6,963 nucleotides of DNA from Gammaproteobacteria bacterium. Its GTDB lineage: Bacteria > Pseudomonadota > Gammaproteobacteria > Eutrophobiales > Eutrophobiaceae. Below are positions 1-6,387 of the stretch, piece after piece. The first letter of the stretch is position 1; each line of letters opens with the position of its first letter. The stretch lies in assembly GCA_014239225.1 (NCBI GenBank), contig JAAZZI010000037.1, positions 1 through 6,963 on the forward strand, in the 5' to 3' direction. A program made the translations under genes and the position numbers. Under the pieces are notes generated by a model, which did no database searches, was not told the DNA's origin, and was given only the letters and a program-made list of their open reading frames with translations.

Positions 1-94
1 ACAGATATTTGTTTATTTTTTTTACGATAATTTCTGTCCGACAACCAATTTTTAACATGCCATATTTACCTTTTATTAAAAAAAATCAATATAA

Positions 95-475
95 AATGAT
101 TTTGATTTTTATGATATTTACGCGGGGGTTGGTTATACCTTCGGTGGGGACTTAGCGCCGAGTATTGGTTTCGGCATAGCGTATACACCAGATTATTTTG
201 GCGAAGTTGGTGATGCTACCTATTTCACTATAGATTTGGGTTTATCGCTTCCTGCTGACGTCGGTCTTGCATTTCAATATGGTTATCAAGATAACGATGA
301 TGAAGCACGTGCTGGCACGAGTTACTCGCACGCATCAGTAGGTTTAAGTAAAGGTGTTGGTATATTTACACTGGACCTGAGTTACTATTTTGATGTTGAT
401 GACACTAAAGAATTCTGGGTTCGAGGAAATGATGAGCCTGATGCTTTAGTCTTCTCAGTATCGTCTAGTTTCTAA
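95..475 (+). pseudogene. 5'-truncated TorF-family putative porin (C-terminal part only)
   Basis: The open frame after the stop at 92-94 translates to about 126 residues. They have the alternating aromatic/glycine pattern of outer-membrane beta strands, with stretches such as YAGVGYTFGGDLAPS, AYTPDYFGEVGDATYF and a terminal VFSVSSSF ending in Phe, as in beta-barrel proteins. This resembles the C-terminal half of TorF-family putative porins (about 220 residues from memory), which often sit just upstream of glnK-amtB in Gammaproteobacteria. The signal peptide and first half are missing. No ATG with a ribosome site opens this frame, and the upstream 94 bases are AT-rich with stops in frame. TTG at 236 is the first conventional start codon in the frame, but it lies inside the homologous region and would give no export signal. 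I infer a deletion or rearrangement remnant. An assembly join is the alternative explanation. Family assignment is by recognition of pattern and context, not by a search. Confidence 0.72.
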
Positions 476-489
476 TCGGATTTTTCAAT

Positions 490-514
490 GGGCTCTCCAA
501 CGAGAGCCCTTTTT
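490..514 (+). terminator. Rho-independent terminator between torF remnant and glnK
   Basis: A perfect 8-bp stem (490-497 pairing with 502-509, GGGCTCTC/GAGAGCCC) closes a CAAC tetraloop and is followed directly by five T residues. It lies just after the torF stop. Only 19 bases separate the T-run from the glnK start codon, so it can end torF transcription or attenuate read-through into glnK-amtB. Confidence 0.88.
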
Positions 515-533
515 ATTTGACGGAGATATTCAT

Positions 534-872
534 ATGAAATTGATAACAGCAATTATCAAACCCTTTAAGTTGGATGATGCAAGGGAAGCCCTGTCAGAGG
601 TAGGTGTGACAGGCATGACGGTAACGGAAACAAAGGGCTTTGGCCGTCAAAAAGGACATTCAGAACTTTATCGTGGAGCAGAGTATGTGGTTGATTTTTT
701 GCCTAAAGTAAAACTGGAAGTAGCGGTAGCGGATGACAAGGTTGAGGAAGTAGTGTCCACAATTACAAAAGCTGCTAATACCGGAAAAATCGGTGATGGA
801 AAGATTTTTGTAATTGGACTTGAAGAAGTTATACGTATTCGTACTGGTGAAACGGGTGATGAAGCGCTCTAA
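534..872 (+). CDS. glnK: PII nitrogen regulatory protein, GlnK type (copy 1)
   Basis: This is a 112-residue PII signal protein, the standard length. PII trimers bind ATP/ADP and 2-oxoglutarate, are usually uridylylated by GlnD, and block AmtB when ammonium is plentiful. Visible family features are the N-terminal MKLITAIIKPFKLDD strand and helix, and the GFGRQKGH segment with Gln39, which contacts 2-oxoglutarate. The T-loop ELYRGAEYVVDFLPK carries Tyr51, the uridylylation site, and Lys58. GKIGDGKIF with Lys90 and the final RIRTGE with Arg101 and Arg103 bind nucleotide. Residue 54 is Asp, as in E. coli GlnB rather than GlnK, so the GlnK name rests on the adjacent amtB. A GGAG ribosome site at 522-525 lies 8 bases before the ATG. 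The amtB gene follows after 28 bases, which implies one operon. No promoter fits between the upstream terminator and this start. Confidence 0.96.
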   Translation: MKLITAIIKPFKLDDAREALSEVGVTGMTVTETKGFGRQKGHSELYRGAEYVVDFLPKVKLEVAVADDKVEEVVSTITKAANTGKIGDGKIFVIGLEEVIRIRTGETGDEAL

Positions 873-900
873 ACCTAAATTTCTTAAGGAGATGAAAACA

Positions 901-2238
901 ATGAAACGTTTATTTGGTGTTTTATTTAACACGAAAGGTTTAGCAGGTGTTGCGCTTGGTTTTATTACCTTATTAACGCCTTCGCTTGCACTAGCCGATG
1001 AATTAAATTCGGGTGATACCGCCTGGATGATTACTGCAACGGTACTAGTTTTAATGATGACTATCCCTGGTCTGAGTCTATTTTACGCTGGGATGGTGAG
1101 AAGTAAAAACGTACTTTCAGTAATGATGCAGTGTTTTACGATAACCTGCTTAGTTACAGTGATCTGGGTTGCGTATGGCTATAGTATGGCTTTTGACACT
1201 ACAGGAATGGAAGCCGGTGTGCTTAATTTGAATTCTATTATTGGTGGTTTTGGTAATACATTCCTGCAAGGGGTTTCGGTTGATTCAATGTCAGGGACCA
1301 TACCTGAATCAGTTTTTGCCAGCTTTCAGCTAACTTTCGCAATCATAACCCCGGCTCTTATTGTTGGTGCTTTTGCAGAAAGAATGAAGTTTTCAACAAT
1401 GATGGTATTTATAGCGATTTGGGTCACCGTTTGTTACTTCCCAATGGTACATATGGTTTGGGCTGGTGATGGTGGTTTATTATGGGACTGGGGCGTCATT
1501 GATTTTGCCGGTGGCACCGTTGTTCATATTAACGCAGGTATTGCTGGTCTTGTTACGGCGATTATACTCGGTAAACGCAAAGGCTATCCTTCAGTTGCTA
1601 TGCCACCACATAATTTAACGTTATCAGTTATTGGTGCCTCAATGTTATGGGTCGGTTGGTTTGGTTTTAATGCTGGATCTGAATTAGCTGCAGACACAAC
1701 CACAGGAATGGCGATGTTAGTGACGCAGATTGCAACCGCCACTGCCGCTTTGGCTTGGATGGTTGTTGAGTGGAATACTCATGGTAAACCTAGTGTTTTA
1801 GGTATTATAACGGGTGCTGTTGCCGGCTTAGTCGCAATTACTCCTGCATCAGGTACTGTTGGACCTCAAGGTGCATTACTAATTGGCGTTGCTGCAGGCG
1901 CTGGTTGTTTCTTTGCCTCAACGACATTGAAACGTGCGATGGGCTATGACGATTCTCTGGATGTTTTTGGGGTTCATGCCGTGGGGGGTATTATCGGCGC
2001 TATCTTAACAGGGCTTTGCACATCATCTGCATGGGGCGGGGTGGGTTTAGATGGAAGCACTGCTACTCAAATCTGGATTCAAACGAAGGGTGTTTTATTC
2101 ACGATAATCTACACGGGTGTTTTAACTGCAGTTATCTTGATGGTCTTAGATAAGGTCATGGGCCTTCGTGTCACGGAAGAAGAAGAAGTTGGCGGTCTTG
2201 ATGTTAACTCTCATAATGAAAGGGGTTACATTATCTAG
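901..2238 (+). CDS. amtB: Ammonium transporter AmtB (copy 1)
   Basis: This 445-residue ammonium channel of the Amt/MEP/Rh family moves ammonium across the inner membrane and is gated by GlnK. A signal peptide probably ends at ALA-DE (residues 32/33), followed by about 11 membrane helices. E. coli AmtB landmarks are all present: the gate phenylalanines in SFQLTF (142, 146), Trp187 (W148 equivalent), Asp201 in DFAGG (D160), the twin histidines His209 and His359 (H168, H318), and Phe256 and Ser260 in WFGFNAGS (F215, S219). The tail GLRVTEEEEVGGLDV then SHNERGY matches the GlnK-binding C-terminus. I chose ATG 901 because the TAAGGAG at 885-891 lies 9 bases before it. The in-frame ATG at 892 directly abuts the ribosome site, and longer in-frame readings run into glnK. 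It is cotranscribed with glnK and ends at a strong terminator. Confidence 0.96.
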   Translation: MKRLFGVLFNTKGLAGVALGFITLLTPSLALADELNSGDTAWMITATVLVLMMTIPGLSLFYAGMVRSKNVLSVMMQCFTITCLVTVIWVAYGYSMAFDTTGMEAGVLNLNSIIGGFGNTFLQGVSVDSMSGTIPESVFASFQLTFAIITPALIVGAFAERMKFSTMMVFIAIWVTVCYFPMVHMVWAGDGGLLWDWGVIDFAGGTVVHINAGIAGLVTAIILGKRKGYPSVAMPPHNLTLSVIGASMLWVGWFGFNAGSELAADTTTGMAMLVTQIATATAALAWMVVEWNTHGKPSVLGIITGAVAGLVAITPASGTVGPQGALLIGVAAGAGCFFASTTLKRAMGYDDSLDVFGVHAVGGIIGAILTGLCTSSAWGGVGLDGSTATQIWIQTKGVLFTIIYTGVLTAVILMVLDKVMGLRVTEEEEVGGLDVNSHNERGYII

Positions 2239-2267
2239 TTAGTTTTTTTATACACTCTCTATCATTT

Positions 2268-2294
2268 AAACGGGTCTTAAGACCCGTTTTTTTT
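2268..2294 (+). terminator. Rho-independent terminator after first glnK-amtB
   Basis: The 16-base palindrome CGGGTCTTAAGACCCG (2271-2286) is flanked by AAA and TTT. This gives a 9-bp stem (2268-2276 with 2281-2289), a TTAA loop and an eight-T run at 2287-2294. It lies 29 bases after the amtB stop and separates the first cassette from the second. Confidence 0.93.
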
Positions 2295-2389
2295 AGCTAA
2301 AATTAACAAGGTTATCTTCTTATTTAGATAAATTACCTTAAATATGAATCTGAAAATCAACATGACGAATAAGTTAAATTTGACTATTT

Positions 2390-2406
2390 TTGGTTCAAGT
2401 ACTGCG
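2390..2406 (+). promoter_or_regulatory. Candidate sigma-54 (-24/-12) promoter for second glnK-amtB
   Basis: TTGGTTCAAGTACTGCG has the invariant GG (2392-2393) and GC (2404-2405) exactly 10 bases apart, as in the consensus TTGGCACGNNNNTTGCW. The TTGG and the C at the seventh position also match, while the CA after GG does not. Transcription would start near 2417, leaving a leader of about 33 bases before the ATG at 2450. GlnK-amtB operons are classic NtrC/sigma-54 targets, so the position fits. No well-spaced -35/-10 pair is evident nearby: TTGACT at 2380 has no matching -10 at 16-18 bases. GG-N10-GC also occurs by chance, so this is an inference. Confidence 0.55.
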
Positions 2407-2449
2407 TTACTATATTATTTTATAATAATAAACCTCGCGGAGTGTTTCT

Positions 2450-2788
2450 ATGAAGCTTGTAAGCGCCATAATTAAACCATTTAAACTAGATGATGTGCGT
2501 CAAGGATTGTCTGAAATAGGTGTTCAAGGAATGACGGTAACTGAGACGAAGGGTTTTGGTAGACAAAAAGGACATACTGAGCTGTATCGAGGAGCCGAAT
2601 ACGTTATTGATTTTTTACCAAAAATTAAAATTGAAGTAGCCGTTGACGATGGTCAACTTAATGCCGTGATTGAATCTATTTCAAAGTCTGCAAATACCAA
2701 CAAAATCGGTGATGGCAAAATATTTGTTTATGATCTTGAGCAAGTTGTTCGAATCAGAACAGGCGAAACCGGTAGCGAAGCTATATAG
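2450..2788 (+). CDS. glnK: PII nitrogen regulatory protein, GlnK type (copy 2)
   Basis: This is a second complete 112-residue PII protein. By direct count it matches copy 1 at 83 of 112 residues (74%), with most changes between residues 61 and 80. The functional sites are kept: Gln39 in GFGRQKGH, Tyr51 and Lys58 in the T-loop, Lys90 in GKIF, and Arg101 and Arg103 near the end. It should therefore still bind ATP/ADP and 2-oxoglutarate, be open to uridylylation and contact an AmtB. Residue 54 is Asp, as in copy 1. The start is set by GCGGAG at 2437-2442, 7 bases before the ATG. A 91-base gap with no clear hairpin or promoter leads to amtB copy 2, so the pair is probably one operon driven by the sigma-54-like site upstream. 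GlnB is the alternative name; linkage to amtB favours GlnK. Confidence 0.95.
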   Translation: MKLVSAIIKPFKLDDVRQGLSEIGVQGMTVTETKGFGRQKGHTELYRGAEYVIDFLPKIKIEVAVDDGQLNAVIESISKSANTNKIGDGKIFVYDLEQVVRIRTGETGSEAI

Positions 2789-2879
2789 ATAAAAAAAGAA
2801 ATAGAAAACTAAATTTTATAATGAGGCTAAAATTAATTAGTAACTGAGAAAGCATTCGAGGATAACGAGGGGAAACTCA

Positions 2880-4157
2880 ATGAATCGTATTTTAATATTA
2901 TTAATCACAATATTTCCAAGCGTAGTGTTTGCGGATGAATTAGATACAGGCGATACCGCTTGGATATTAGTCTCTACTGCACTCGTATTATTTATGACAT
3001 TACCAGGACTTGCATTATTTTACTCGGGGCTTGTTCGCGCAAAAAATGTGCTATCTGTTTTGATGCAATGTTTTGCCATTGCTTGTCTGGTATCTATTTT
3101 ATGGCTGGTATTCGCCTATGGCTTGGCCTTTGGTGATGGCGGTTCGCTTAATCAGATTGTTGGTCTCGGGAATCTTATGATTTCGGATGTTGGTATGGAT
3201 AGTATGAGCGGCACTATACCCGAGATTGTTTTCTTCATGTTTCAGATGACATTCGCCATTATTACGCCTGCTTTAATCATCGGTGGTTTTGCAGAAAGAA
3301 TGAAATTCTCATCTGTACTTTTGTTCACTGCGTTATGGTTGACACTCGTTTATGCGCCCGTTTGCCACTGGGTTTGGGGCGGTGGTTGGCTTGCTGATAA
3401 AGGTTTTATGGATTTTGCGGGTGGTACTGTTGTCCACATCAACGCGGGCGTTGGCGCGATTGTTGCGGCTTTAGTGCTTGGCAATCGTCGTGGTTTTCCA
3501 GACAAGCCAATGGCTCCTCATAATATGGCGTTGACTGTTGCCGGTGCCTCAATGTTATGGGTCGGTTGGTTTGGTTTTAATGCGGGTAGTGCATTGGCAT
3601 CAGGTAGTGGCGCCGGAATGGCGATGGCAGTAACACATATCTCTGCCGCCGCTGGTTCGTTAGCGTGGATGACATGTGAGTGGGTTAGATCAGGAAAGCC
3701 GACTGTGCTTGGCATTGTAACGGGCATGGTTGCGGGTTTGGGCACTATTACACCTGCTTCAGGGTATGTCGGACCATTAGGTGGATTGCTGATTGGTATT
3801 TCAGCAGGCGTCGTGTGCTATTTTGCTACACAATATATTAAACGTGGATTAAAAATTGATGATTCACTTGATGTTTTTCCAGTTCATGGTGTTGGCGGTG
3901 CTCTAGGCTGCTTATTAACAGCTGTGTTTTATTCGAATTCTTTTGGCGGGTTACAGTCTGCTGATGAAGCTTATTCAATTTCTTCTCAATTTGGGGTTCA
4001 AGCAATCGGTGTTGTGGCAACCATAGCGTGGTGTGCTGTAATTACCTTTGTTATTTTAAAATTAGTAGACATGATGGTCGGCTTAAGAGTTGAAGAGGAC
4101 GAAGAAACTGAAGGTCTTGATATCGTTTTACATAATGAGCGCGGTTACAATATTTAG
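2880..4157 (+). CDS. amtB: Ammonium transporter AmtB (copy 2)
   Basis: This second full Amt-family ammonium channel has 425 residues, 20 fewer than copy 1. A short signal peptide probably ends at VFA-DE (residues 18/19). Conserved elements are FQMTF with gate phenylalanines 121 and 125, Trp166 in CHWVWGGG, Asp178 in DFAGG, twin histidines His186 and His336, and Phe233 and Ser237 in WFGFNAGS. The tail (GLRVEEDEETEGLDI then LHNERGYNI) keeps the GlnK-contact layout. Copy 1 has two to three extra residues in the loop before DFAGG and a longer loop near residues 98-125. GAGGGG at 2867-2872 lies 7 bases before the ATG. The channel appears functional and is paired with glnK copy 2. Which GlnK regulates which channel cannot be told from the sequence. 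A 41-base stretch is identical to copy 1 (see findings). Confidence 0.95.
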   Translation: MNRILILLITIFPSVVFADELDTGDTAWILVSTALVLFMTLPGLALFYSGLVRAKNVLSVLMQCFAIACLVSILWLVFAYGLAFGDGGSLNQIVGLGNLMISDVGMDSMSGTIPEIVFFMFQMTFAIITPALIIGGFAERMKFSSVLLFTALWLTLVYAPVCHWVWGGGWLADKGFMDFAGGTVVHINAGVGAIVAALVLGNRRGFPDKPMAPHNMALTVAGASMLWVGWFGFNAGSALASGSGAGMAMAVTHISAAAGSLAWMTCEWVRSGKPTVLGIVTGMVAGLGTITPASGYVGPLGGLLIGISAGVVCYFATQYIKRGLKIDDSLDVFPVHGVGGALGCLLTAVFYSNSFGGLQSADEAYSISSQFGVQAIGVVATIAWCAVITFVILKLVDMMVGLRVEEDEETEGLDIVLHNERGYNI

Positions 4158-4177
4158 TACTTTTCAGACTTAATATG

Positions 4178-4212
4178 CAACCCTACTGCATTATTTTTAT
4201 GCTGTGGGGTTG
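4178..4212 (+). terminator. Long imperfect hairpin after amtB copy 2, possible terminator
   Basis: Positions 4178-4191 (CAACCCTACTGCAT) pair with 4199-4212 (ATGCTGTGGGGTTG). There are 12 Watson-Crick pairs, one G-U pair and one T-T mismatch across a 7-base T-rich loop. It begins 21 bases after the amtB stop. The T-run that follows is interrupted (TAGTGATTTT), so this is a weaker terminator than the two upstream. It could instead protect the mRNA 3' end. Confidence 0.5.
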
Positions 4213-4368
4213 TAGTGATTTTAATCCAAATTAGAGACACATAAGTATTTTTTATATGACCGTGGGTTTTTAGACTTTTTACATCAACTCTATTAAACCC
4301 AAATACATTATTAGTCTCGGATATTATACAATACATCTTTTACTATCAAAACGAAGGAAAAGCATTGA

Positions 4369-5457
4369 ATGGCTGAGCCAATCGACAAAAAAATATTAAA
4401 AACATTTGTGCCTGCTAACGCACTTAAAGCAGAAAATTTTCAAGAATTGGCCAGTAAAACTTTTTTGGAGCCTGTTGCTGCAGGAAAAACAATTTTCAAA
4501 GAAGGAGATCATGACAAAAAAGCGATTTATGTTGTGGAGGGGCAGGTTGGAATATCAGCAGCAGATTCTTCAAATAGCGATATCACAACACCAGCAGGCT
4601 ATGTTGTAGAGGCTGGCACTGAAAAGGCAAAACATGCCATCGCAAATCGCCAACCAAGAAAACAATCAGCAGTAGCTAAAACAGATTGCACAATCATTAG
4701 AATAGATAGTGACTTGCTTGATATTTTGCTTACATGGGATCAATTATCTGGTATCGAAGTAGCTAATATTCACGCAGATGATGCTGATATTAAAATTAGC
4801 GATGATAAAGAAGGTGACTGGATGACCAGTATACTTCAGTCAAAAGCTTTTTTACAAATACCCCCAGCAAACATTCAAGCGATGTTTATGCGGATGCAAG
4901 AGTTCCCGGCTAAAGCAGGTGTAGAGATTATTAAACAAGGCGATGATGGTGATTATTATTATATTATTAAGCAAGGTAAATGTAAGGTTACGCGAAATTC
5001 AAAAGCAGGAACGCCTCTAACTTTAGCTACGATAGGGGCGGGAGATGCGTTTGGAGAAGAAGCTCTTCTCTCCGATACAAAACGAAATGCTAATGTCGTT
5101 ATGGAAACAAGCGGTTCACTAATGCGATTATCAAAAAATGATTTTAATGAATTACTAAAAGAGCCAATGCTAAACTGGTTAACTGGAGAAGAAGCTGATG
5201 CAATGGTGGAAAGTAAATCAGCAACTTGGATTGATGTTAGAATGGAATCAGAACACAAAGAATCAGGAATAGCAGGGAGTATTAATATCCCACTAAATAC
5301 CTTACGTATAAAGGCAGGAACACTAGATTCGAAGCAGAAATATATTGTCTATTGTGATAGTGGACGCCGCAGTTCAGCGGCTGCTTTTTTGTTGAGTGAA
5401 CGAGGTATACAAGTATATTGTCTTAAAGGCGGCTTAGTCGAACGCACAGGCGATTAG
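4369..5457 (+). CDS. Cyclic nucleotide-binding-like protein with C-terminal rhodanese domain
   Basis: This 362-residue soluble protein has no signal peptide or membrane helix. Residues about 22-120 form a first cyclic-nucleotide-binding (CNB) type barrel (TIFKEGDHDKKAIYVVEGQV). Its phosphate cassette is not recognisable: there is no FGE, and GTEKAKHAIANRQ stands in its place. Residues about 155-265 form a second CNB domain with a good cassette, GAGDAFGEEALL, then Arg239 nine residues after Glu230, the spacing seen in PKA-type pockets. Residues about 275-360 are a rhodanese domain with DVR (289-291) and the active loop CDSGRRS with Cys329, suited to binding sulfane sulfur. No DNA-binding helix-turn-helix is visible, so it is not an ordinary CRP/FNR regulator. 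The ligand and physiological role are unknown. AAGGA at 4354-4358 supports ATG 4369. A possible -10 (TATTATACAAT, 4322-4332) lacks a clear -35. aroE follows 40 bases later on the same strand, possibly cotranscribed. Confidence 0.88.
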   Translation: MAEPIDKKILKTFVPANALKAENFQELASKTFLEPVAAGKTIFKEGDHDKKAIYVVEGQVGISAADSSNSDITTPAGYVVEAGTEKAKHAIANRQPRKQSAVAKTDCTIIRIDSDLLDILLTWDQLSGIEVANIHADDADIKISDDKEGDWMTSILQSKAFLQIPPANIQAMFMRMQEFPAKAGVEIIKQGDDGDYYYIIKQGKCKVTRNSKAGTPLTLATIGAGDAFGEEALLSDTKRNANVVMETSGSLMRLSKNDFNELLKEPMLNWLTGEEADAMVESKSATWIDVRMESEHKESGIAGSINIPLNTLRIKAGTLDSKQKYIVYCDSGRRSSAAAFLLSERGIQVYCLKGGLVERTGD

Positions 5458-5497
5458 AATTTTTCTTTCAACCCAAGACACTAATAATTAATACTTT

Positions 5498-6343
5498 GTG
5501 GTCAGCGAACTCATACATAACCATTTATTAGCAAATTATGCAGTATTTGGTAATCCTATAACGCATAGTAAATCCCCACAAATACACACATTATTCGCCG
5601 AACAAACAGGGGTAGAATTGTATTATCAGGCTATCGAGGTTCCTCTTGGCAAACTTTCTTCATATGTAGGATTATTTTCATCCCAAGGTGGTAAAGGTTT
5701 AAATATCACAGTTCCTTTTAAGGAAGATGCTTATTCATTGTGCACAAAATTAACTCACCGAGCTGAAATATCGGGTTCGGTTAACACAATCCAATTCGAT
5801 GAGAAAATGAATATTCTTGGCGATACAACAGATGGTCAGGGATTACTCAATGATTTAATCATTAATCATAATATTAAATTAGAAAATAAATCGATCTTAA
5901 TATTAGGGGCGGGAGGCACTGTTAAATCGATCCTTGAGAGATTGATGTCACAAAAAATAAAGAAAATCGTTATAGCAAATCGAACAATTTCTCGTGCAGA
6001 AGAGCTGGAAAAAAGATTCAACAAACAAGCAAATATTAAAACATACTCATACGATGCTCTTCCAAATGACTCATTCGATATAATTATTAATGGAACCTCA
6101 CTTAGTTTGTCAGCAGAACTTCCCCCAATATCTAAAAATATTGTTAAAGCAAATACTTTTTGCTATGACTTAATGTATTCGAATAAGGAAACGATATTTA
6201 TTAAATGGGCTATTGAAAATGGTGCCTCAGGAGCAGCAGATGGTTTGGGTATGTTAGTTGAACAGGCTGCAGAAACATTTATGATTTGGCATGGAATTAA
6301 ACCAGATACATCGTCAGTAATAAAGATTTTAAAGGATTTTTAA
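5498..6343 (+). CDS. aroE: Shikimate dehydrogenase (NADP+)
   Basis: This enzyme reduces 3-dehydroshikimate to shikimate with NADPH in the cytoplasmic chorismate pathway. The 281-residue protein is close to the usual length of about 270-280. The substrate domain shows GNPITHSKSP (18-27) with Ser24 and Ser26, NITVPFKE (69-76) with the catalytic Lys75, Asn96, and Asp112 in GDTTDGQGLL. The cofactor domain has GAGGT (137-141) and NRT (161-163), which favours NADP. NGTS (198-201), CYDLMYS (222-228) and DGLGMLVEQAAETF (248-261) with Gln256 complete the family pattern. GTG 5498 is the only reasonable start: a stop lies just upstream in frame (5488-5490), and no later in-frame ATG precedes YAVFGNP. 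No good ribosome site is visible, which suggests weak initiation or coupling to the gene before it. The gene is visibly richer in A and T than the amtB genes. Confidence 0.95.
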   Translation: MVSELIHNHLLANYAVFGNPITHSKSPQIHTLFAEQTGVELYYQAIEVPLGKLSSYVGLFSSQGGKGLNITVPFKEDAYSLCTKLTHRAEISGSVNTIQFDEKMNILGDTTDGQGLLNDLIINHNIKLENKSILILGAGGTVKSILERLMSQKIKKIVIANRTISRAEELEKRFNKQANIKTYSYDALPNDSFDIIINGTSLSLSAELPPISKNIVKANTFCYDLMYSNKETIFIKWAIENGASGAADGLGMLVEQAAETFMIWHGIKPDTSSVIKILKDF

Positions 6344-6387
6344 TATTCAGTAGCATTTTTAACTTGTTCTCAAATAATAATTCTATC

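Noticed and set aside
57..152. Short plus-strand frame from ATG 57 overlapping the torF remnant
   Set aside because: About 31 residues with no ribosome site and no family pattern. It ends inside the torF homology in a different frame and looks like chance in AT-rich DNA.
167..180. GG-N10-GC sigma-54-like pattern inside the torF remnant
   Set aside because: It lies within coding sequence, matches only the invariant dinucleotides and a few flanking bases, and a strong terminator stands between it and glnK. Chance is the simplest explanation.
814..900. Longer amtB start inside glnK
   Set aside because: The extension overlaps glnK, encodes residues unlike an Amt N-terminus, and lacks a ribosome site. 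ATG 901 has a good one and gives a proper signal peptide.
660..932. Minus-strand open frame across glnK copy 1
   Set aside because: It lies opposite a clear conserved gene and has no recognisable domain: a shadow frame.
4322..4332. TATTATACAAT as a sigma-70 -10 element for the CNB-rhodanese gene
   Set aside because: No convincing -35 lies 16-18 bases upstream, and such motifs are frequent in AT-rich DNA. It is noted only within the gene entry.
4154..4336. 60-residue minus-strand frame in the gap after amtB copy 2
   Set aside because: It has no recognisable pattern or evident ribosome site, and it overlaps the hairpin and the AT-rich leader of the next gene.
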